From: Streptomyces filamentosus
GTDB lineage: Bacteria; Actinomycetota; Actinomycetes; Streptomycetales; Streptomycetaceae
Length of the DNA: 64,000 nt
Direction of reading: 5' to 3'
NCBI RefSeq assembly: GCF_014654895.1
Contig: NZ_BNBE01000001.1
Span: 2,356,001-2,420,000 of the forward strand
Shown: positions 59,317 to 64,000 of the stretch, in pieces
Numbering within the stretch: position 1 is the stretch's first letter
How the letters are laid out: each line of letters begins with the position of its first letter
Notes under the pieces: model-generated
The model's input: only the letters and a program-made list of their open reading frames with translations
The model's database searches: none
Told to the model about the DNA's origin: nothing
Position numbers and translations under genes: made by a program

Positions 59317-60734
59317 CCCGCCCCCGCACCCCCCTGGCCTGGTTCCGTTCCCGGCCGCTGCGCTCCCGGCTCGCGCTGCTCACCGCCTTCGCCGTCGCCG
59401 TCGCCGTCGCCGCCGTCTCCGCCGCCTGCTGGTTCGTCACCCGGGCGCAGCTGGAGGGCGAGATGGACTCGGCGCTGCGCAGCACCCGGCTCGACCCGAA
59501 CGCGGTCCGGAGCCTGTACGGGATGTGCCAGCGGGGCGAGGAGCCGCCGCCGGTCGGCGGGTACACCGTCCAGATCGTCGACGCGGCCGGCGGCGTCTGC
59601 ACCTCCGGCGAGGCGGCGCTCCCCGTCGGGGAGGGCGACCTGGCGGTGGCCCGCGGCACGCTCTCGTCCTTCCTGCACACCGTGAAGGACACCGCGGGGC
59701 ACGAACTGCGCGTCTCCACCTACCCCCAGCAGCTGATCCTCCCGCAGCAGGGCCCGGCCTTCCTCGCGGTCTCCGTGGCCCGCCCGCTCTCCGAGATCGA
59801 CAACGCCATGTCCACGCTGCGCTGGGTGCTGCTCCTGGTCTCCGGGATCGGCGTGATCGGCGCGGGCGCGGCCGGCCTGTGGGTGGCGCGGACCGGTCTG
59901 GAGCCGGTGCACCGGCTGACCGGGGCGGTGGAGCACGTGGCCGCCACCGAGGACCTGACGGTGCGGATCCCGGACGAGGGCGAGGACGAGATCGCCCGCC
60001 TGTCGCGGGCCTTCAACCAGATGACGGCGTCCCTGGAGAGCTCCCGGGAACGGCAGGCGCGGCTGATCGCCGACGCCGGCCACGAACTGCGCACCCCGCT
60101 GACCTCGCTGCGCACCAACATCGAGCTGCTCGCCCGCAGCGAGCGGACCGGCCGGGCGATCCCGCCGGAGGACCGGCAGGCGCTGATGGCCTCGGTGAAG
60201 GCGCAGATGACGGAGCTGGCCTCGCTGATCGGCGACCTCCAGGAGCTGGCCCGGCCGGACGCGGTGCGCCCGGGGCCGCTGGAGGTCGTCCCGCTGCACA
60301 CCGCGCTGCGGGCGGCCCTCGACCGGGCGCGGCTGCGCGGCCCGGAGCTGACCTTCACGACGGACCTCGCGCCCTGGTACGTACGGGCGGAACCGGCGGC
60401 CCTGGAGCGTGCGCTGGTCAACGTGCTGGACAACGCGGTGAAGTTCTCGCCGCCGCGCGGCACGGTCGAGGTGACCCTGATGCGCGGCGAGCTGACGGTC
60501 CGCGACCACGGTCCCGGCATCGCCCCGGACGAGCTCCCGCACGTCTTCGACCGCTTCTGGCGCTCCCCGTCGGCCCGCAGCCTGCCGGGCTCGGGGCTGG
60601 GCCTGTCGATCGTGGCGCGGACGGTGAAGCGGACGGGCGGTTCGGTGGCGCTGTCGGCGGCGGAGGGCGGCGGGACGCTCGCGACCCTCCGCTTCCCCGG
60701 GGCGCCGACGCCGCCGCCGGAGGTGACGGCCTGA
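59313..60734 (+). CDS. Sensor histidine kinase
   Basis: 473-aa kinase with two membrane helices (about 18-40 and 170-192) flanking an extracellular sensor part, a HAMP domain (about 190-245), HisKA with His257 in [10 protein letters not shown] and HATPase with [34 protein letters not shown] and [16 protein letters not shown] start overlaps the regulator stop. It is likely the partner of the preceding MprA-like regulator. Confidence 0.93.
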   Translation: MTRPRTPLAWFRSRPLRSRLALLTAFAVAVAVAAVSAACWFVTRAQLEGEMDSALRSTRLDPNAVRSLYGMCQRGEEPPPVGGYTVQIVDAAGGVCTSGEAALPVGEGDLAVARGTLSSFLHTVKDTAGHELRVSTYPQQLILPQQGPAFLAVSVARPLSEIDNAMSTLRWVLLLVSGIGVIGAGAAGLWVARTGLEPVHRLTGAVEHVAATEDLTVRIPDEGEDEIARLSRAFNQMTASLESSRERQARLIADAGHELRTPLTSLRTNIELLARSERTGRAIPPEDRQALMASVKAQMTELASLIGDLQELARPDAVRPGPLEVVPLHTALRAALDRARLRGPELTFTTDLAPWYVRAEPAALERALVNVLDNAVKFSPPRGTVEVTLMRGELTVRDHGPGIAPDELPHVFDRFWRSPSARSLPGSGLGLSIVARTVKRTGGSVALSAAEGGGTLATLRFPGAPTPPPEVTA

Positions 60735-60758
60735 GGGCGGGTCCGCGGGGGCCCGGGG

Positions 60759-61328
60759 CTACTGGCCGACGCGCCCGTCGACGCGTTCGCGGAGCAGGTC
60801 GGCGTGGCCGCAGTGGCGGGCGTACTCGGTGATCTGCATGGTGAGGAGCTCGCGCAGCTGTCCGCCGCCGGGCACCGGGGCGCCGAGGTCGGGGGCGGCG
60901 GCGACGAAGCGGTCGGTGGCGTCGGCCTCCTCCCGCCAGCGCCGCCGGGCGTCCTCGACGACGGCGGGGTCGGCGACGGCGCCGGTCCACTCGGCCTCGC
61001 GGTCGTCCGGGGTGCGGTAGATCCGGGGCGCGTCCACGCCGGCGAGGCGGCGGAAGTGCCGCTCGTCCTCGGCCATGTGCCGGACCAGGCCGAGCAGGGA
61101 CATGGTGGAGGGCGGCACGGAGCGGCGGGCCAGCTGTTCGGCGTCCAGGCCCTCGCACTTCAGCTCCAGGGTGAGCCGGAAGTGCCGCAGGGCGTCGAGG
61201 AGGGCGCCGCGCTCGTCGGTCACCGCCGCCCCGCCGGCCTCGCGCGGATCGTCGTCGGGGTCGGCCCACATGTCGGGGTGGACGGTGGAGGTCGTCCACC
61301 GCCGCGGTTCCGTGTCGCTGCTCTCCAT
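60759..61328 (-). CDS. DinB/DUF664 family protein
   Basis: 189-aa DinB-fold protein. The four-helix pattern LLDALRHFRLTLELKCEGLDAEQLARRSVPPSTMSLLGLVRHMAEDERHFRRLAG has the first metal His, and the last helix LLTMQITEYARHCGHADLLRERVDG the other two. Such proteins are metal-binding thiol transferases or of unknown function; in actinobacteria some use mycothiol, and mshA is in this window. Convergent with the sensor kinase. Confidence 0.85.
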   Translation of the reverse strand: MESSDTEPRRWTTSTVHPDMWADPDDDPREAGGAAVTDERGALLDALRHFRLTLELKCEGLDAEQLARRSVPPSTMSLLGLVRHMAEDERHFRRLAGVDAPRIYRTPDDREAEWTGAVADPAVVEDARRRWREEADATDRFVAAAPDLGAPVPGGGQLRELLTMQITEYARHCGHADLLRERVDGRVGQ

Positions 61329-61386
61329 CCGGGCATGGTGGTACGGCTCCGGGCCCGGCGCCATCCTTTTACGGGGGTGCGCGGGG

Positions 61387-62247
61387 TCAGTTGTGCCGCA
61401 GCAGGGCCTCGACCAGCCCGGCGCGGGTGGCGGGGAAGTCCAGGGGGACGATGCCGAGTCCGGTGCGGCCGGCCGCCCAGGAGCCGTCGAGCCAGGCGTG
61501 GACGCGCGGGTTGAGGTTGTCGGAGTTCCAGCGGGGCGGCAGCGCGGCGGAGGTGCTGACGAAGTTCACGTACAGCGGTCCGGGGCGTTCGACGGCGGCG
61601 CGGAAGTGGGCCTCGATCTTGGGGTACTTGGCGTCGGGGAGCGCGTTCCAGTCGTCCTGGACGGCGAAGTGGCGGGAGTCGGCCCAGCGCAGTCCGGGCA
61701 GGCCGCCGTTGTCGGCGAGCAGCACGACCCGGCCGCGGGCCTCGCCGAGGAGCGGGAGCCCGTCCCCGATGCGGAAGAGGGAGCGCCAGCCGCGCCGGTC
61801 GAGGTAGTCGTCGAAGACGGCCCGGAAGGTGGCGTCGGACTCCTCGGAGTACTCCTGCTTGACCCGCATGAGGACGGTCTCGGAGGGGTGCGCGGCGAGG
61901 AAGTCCCGGCAGGCGATCAGGACGTCCCCGAACATCATGTTCTGGTAGGCGGAGCCGTGGTGGATGGCGAAGGACCCGCCGGTCACCCGGCACCGCACGT
62001 CGAGGAACCGCACCCCGCTGTCGAGCTGCTGCGCGACGGTGGTGTTCTGGCACTGCGCCCACGGCCCGCCGAACCGCGCCCCGGAGTCGTGCGTCCCGGG
62101 GATCGTCAGCCGCGCCAGCGCGGTCCCGTCCCCGTGCCCCGCCATCCACGCCCGCGTGTCCACGGCGGCGGCCCCGGCCGGGGGCGCCCCGGCGAGCAGC
62201 ACGGCCCCGGCCCCGAGGGCCCCGGTGAGAAAGCGTCGTCGCTCCAT
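61387..62247 (-). CDS. Secreted phosphatidylinositol-specific phospholipase C-like protein
   Basis: 286-aa secreted protein. A twin-arginine-type signal (MERRRFLTGALGAGAVLLAG) is followed by a PI-PLC X-domain: LTIPGTHDSGARF with the first catalytic His, DVRCRVTGGSFAIHHGSAYQN with the second. It is likely to cleave phosphoinositides or related lipids by a general acid-base route. ATG at 62247. It precedes a convergent terminator region and lies on the same strand as the 5'-nucleotidase gene. Confidence 0.88.
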   Translation of the reverse strand: MERRRFLTGALGAGAVLLAGAPPAGAAAVDTRAWMAGHGDGTALARLTIPGTHDSGARFGGPWAQCQNTTVAQQLDSGVRFLDVRCRVTGGSFAIHHGSAYQNMMFGDVLIACRDFLAAHPSETVLMRVKQEYSEESDATFRAVFDDYLDRRGWRSLFRIGDGLPLLGEARGRVVLLADNGGLPGLRWADSRHFAVQDDWNALPDAKYPKIEAHFRAAVERPGPLYVNFVSTSAALPPRWNSDNLNPRVHAWLDGSWAAGRTGLGIVPLDFPATRAGLVEALLRHN

Positions 62248-62314
62248 GACACCGGATGATGACAGGTCCGCGTCAATCTGCACCAGGGTGCGGACGGCGC
62301 GCGGAAAGGCGGAG

Positions 62315-62353
62315 GGGGGCTGCCCTCCGCCGGTCGGGCGGAGGGCAGCCCCC
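62315..62353 (-). terminator. Terminator after the 5'-nucleotidase gene
   Basis: Perfect 17-bp stem (62315-62331 with 62337-62353) and 5-base loop, just downstream of the nucleotidase stop and before the PLC start. Confidence 0.85.
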
Positions 62354-62391
62354 TCTTCGGTGTCCTCCCCGGGCCCGGGAAGCCGCGAGGA

Positions 62392-64000
62392 CTAGCGGAC
62401 GATCTTGATGCGGTCCGTCGCCGGGGCCTTCAGCGGCTGGGCGGCCGAGGAGTTGGCCGTCAGGTAGTCGATGAAGACGTCGAGGTCCGAGGCGCCGACC
62501 AGCTTGTTGCTGCCGGAGGCGAGGGCCGGGAAGCCGTCGCCGCCGCCCGTGAGGAACTCGTTCATCGCGACCCGGTAGGTCTTCGACGGGTCGAGCGGCT
62601 CGCCGTTCAGCCGCACCGAGTCGGCCACGATCCGGTCGGCACCCGCCTTCGTCAGGTCCAGGGTATAGGTGAAGTTCTTCGACACCTGGAGGATCTTCGG
62701 GGAGGCCAGGTTGGCGCCGCTGACCTGCTGCCGCAGCGCGGTGACGAGCTGGGCGCCGGTCAGGTCGACCGAGGTCATCATGTTGGTGAAGGGCTGGACG
62801 GTGTACGCGTCGCGGTAGGTCACCACGCCGCCGTCCCGCTTGGTCAGCGGCGCACGGACGCCGCCCGGGTTCATCAGCGCGAGCTGGGCGCCGCCCTTGT
62901 CGGCCGGGGACAGGCCCGCCAGCTGCGCGTCGGCGATCAGGTTGCCCAGCGGCTTCTCGTACACGCCCGCGTCGGTGGGGTTCTCGATGGTCTCGCCGAT
63001 GTGGCCGACGGGACGGTTCGCGATCGGCGCGGCAAGAACGTTCCAGCGCTCGATCAGGTCGTGGATCGCCCCGTGCTCCTCCACGTCACGGGTGACGACG
63101 TGGTTGGCGGAGGCGACGGCCGTGCGGACGATGTCCTTGGTGCGGCGGTCGTAGGTGAGCGTCGTGTCGGTGTAGAGCCGGCCGAAGGAGGCCGCCGAGG
63201 TCACCGTGCGCGGCTTGCCCGACGGGTCCGGGATCGTGCACGCGTACGCCTGGTGGGTGTGGCCGGTGACCAGGGCGTCGACCTGCGGGGTGACGTTCTT
63301 CGCGATGTCCACGATCGGGCCGGAGATGCCGGCGCCGGCACCCGGGGTGTCGCAGTCGTAGTTGTACGCGCCCGAGGCGGGCATGCCGCCCTCGTGGAGC
63401 AGGGCGACGATCGACTTCACGCCCTTGCGCTCCAGCACCTTGGCGTACTTGTTGATCGTCTCGACCTCGTCGCCGAACTTCAGGCCCTTGATGCCGTCGG
63501 CGGCGACGATGTTCGCCGTGCCTTCGAGCGTGACGCCGATGAAGCCGATCCGGACGCCGTCCTTCTCCCAGATGAAGGTCGGGTCGAGCAGCGGCTTGCC
63601 GCTCTTCTCGTCGGTCACGTTGGCCGCGAGGTAGGGGAAGTTCGCCCCCTCGAAGGTCTTGCCCTCCTCGAAACAGCCCTCGACCGGGTGGCAGCCGCCG
63701 TTCTGGATGCGGCTCAGCTCGCGCGCGCCCTCGTCGAACTCGTGGTTGCCCACCGAGCTCACGTCGAGCTTCATCTCGTTGAGCGCCTCGATGGTCGGCT
63801 CGTCGTGGAAGATCCCGGAGAGCAGCGGCGAGGCGCCGATCATGTCGCCGGCGGCGGCCGTGATGGAGTACCGGTGGCCCGCGCGGGCCTGCTCCAGGTG
63901 CGTGGCCAGGTACTCGGCGCCGCCGACGTTGTTGATCGTCTCGGTGGTGCCGTCCTCCTTGATCCGCGTGAGGCGGGCCGAGGAACCGGCCGGCGGCTCC
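62392..64000 (-). CDS. 5'-nucleotidase / UshA-like metallophosphatase (cut by window edge)
   Basis: The frame stays open through the right end of the window, so the N terminus is missing. At least 535 residues are visible. The calcineurin-type metallophosphatase domain has SSVGNHEFDEG (Asn-His-Glu) and VTGHTHQAYAC; the C-terminal 5'-nucleotidase domain has GGVRAPLTKRDGGVVTYRDAYTVQPFTNMMTSVDLTG and FLTGGGDGFPALASGSN. Secreted 5'-nucleotidases release nucleoside and phosphate from nucleotides. No PHO box can be checked because the promoter lies outside. Confidence 0.9.
   Translation of the reverse strand, partial: EPPAGSSARLTRIKEDGTTETINNVGGAEYLATHLEQARAGHRYSITAAAGDMIGASPLLSGIFHDEPTIEALNEMKLDVSSVGNHEFDEGARELSRIQNGGCHPVEGCFEEGKTFEGANFPYLAANVTDEKSGKPLLDPTFIWEKDGVRIGFIGVTLEGTANIVAADGIKGLKFGDEVETINKYAKVLERKGVKSIVALLHEGGMPASGAYNYDCDTPGAGAGISGPIVDIAKNVTPQVDALVTGHTHQAYACTIPDPSGKPRTVTSAASFGRLYTDTTLTYDRRTKDIVRTAVASANHVVTRDVEEHGAIHDLIERWNVLAAPIANRPVGHIGETIENPTDAGVYEKPLGNLIADAQLAGLSPADKGGAQLALMNPGGVRAPLTKRDGGVVTYRDAYTVQPFTNMMTSVDLTGAQLVTALRQQVSGANLASPKILQVSKNFTYTLDLTKAGADRIVADSVRLNGEPLDPSKTYRVAMNEFLTGGGDGFPALASGSNKLVGASDLDVFIDYLTANSSAAQPLKAPATDRIKIVR

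Overview
The window is a high-GC actinobacterial chromosome segment, almost certainly Streptomyces. Evidence is the GC-rich third codon positions, frequent GTG starts, purine-rich RBSs, and a gene order typical of a Streptomyces core region: phoU / phoR-phoP, gpmA, mshA, rsiG-dtd, ygfZ-nur, sseA-DUF1416, moaD-like, glnR, and a protease-response regulator-kinase cluster. The identifications come from reading motifs and remembered family features; no search was run.

Layout. 0.6-6.2 kb: a lipoprotein gene, the phosphate-response genes phoR-phoP facing phoU across two PHO-box pairs, a Cys-rich microprotein, a GNAT enzyme and a second lipoprotein. 6.25-15.82 kb: an integrative element inserted in the 3' end of gpmA. 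A 13-bp direct repeat marks both ends, and a remnant of the displaced gpmA tail survives at the left end. The element carries a tyrosine integrase, an excisionase-like protein, a P-loop replication-type ATPase, an HNH nuclease, two HTH proteins, a GntR regulator coupled to a small kinase, and a NYN nuclease. It also holds an unusual density of noncoding repeats (four iteron-like families, several long inverted repeats). It has no recognisable transfer, capsid or lysis gene. 15.8-26.2 kb: core genes gpmA, an MFS transporter, YbjN-mshA, a methyltransferase, NlpC/P60, a receiver-PP2C phosphatase, DUF2516, an HBHA-like protein and an XRE regulator.

26,243-36,243: a complete 10,001-bp Tn7-like transposon. 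It has TGT...ACA ends, 25-bp terminal inverted repeats with one mismatch, a perfect 5-bp target duplication (TCCCG), two GTGACAA sites at the left and four at the right, and an overlapping tnsA-tnsB-tnsC-tniQ operon. A second tniQ abuts the left end. Between the two tniQ genes lies cargo made of an ECF-like sigma factor, a CU044_5270-type membrane protein and a secreted I36-type peptidase inhibitor. The insertion splits the short gap between the divergent XRE and AraC-family genes.

36.2-42 kb: regulators and exporters (AraC, VOC, MarR, MFS, TetR, DrrAB-like ABC pair), with palindromic operators and a hairpin covering the exporter RBS. 42-64 kb: core genes including an Eis-like acetyltransferase, rsiG, dtd, ygfZ, nur, a nitrobindin-like protein, a three-gene membrane-protein operon, DsrE, DUF3099, a Cys-containing leader peptide before sseA-DUF1416, DUF2993, a MoaD-like protein, an alpha/beta hydrolase, glnR, a LacI regulator, a trypsin-like protease with a two-component system, a DinB protein, a PI-PLC-like protein and a 5'-nucleotidase cut by the window edge.

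The two mobile elements are the least ordinary parts. The Tn7-like element with two TniQ proteins and sigma-factor cargo, and the iteron-rich integrative element lacking transfer genes, are the best candidates for undescribed biology.
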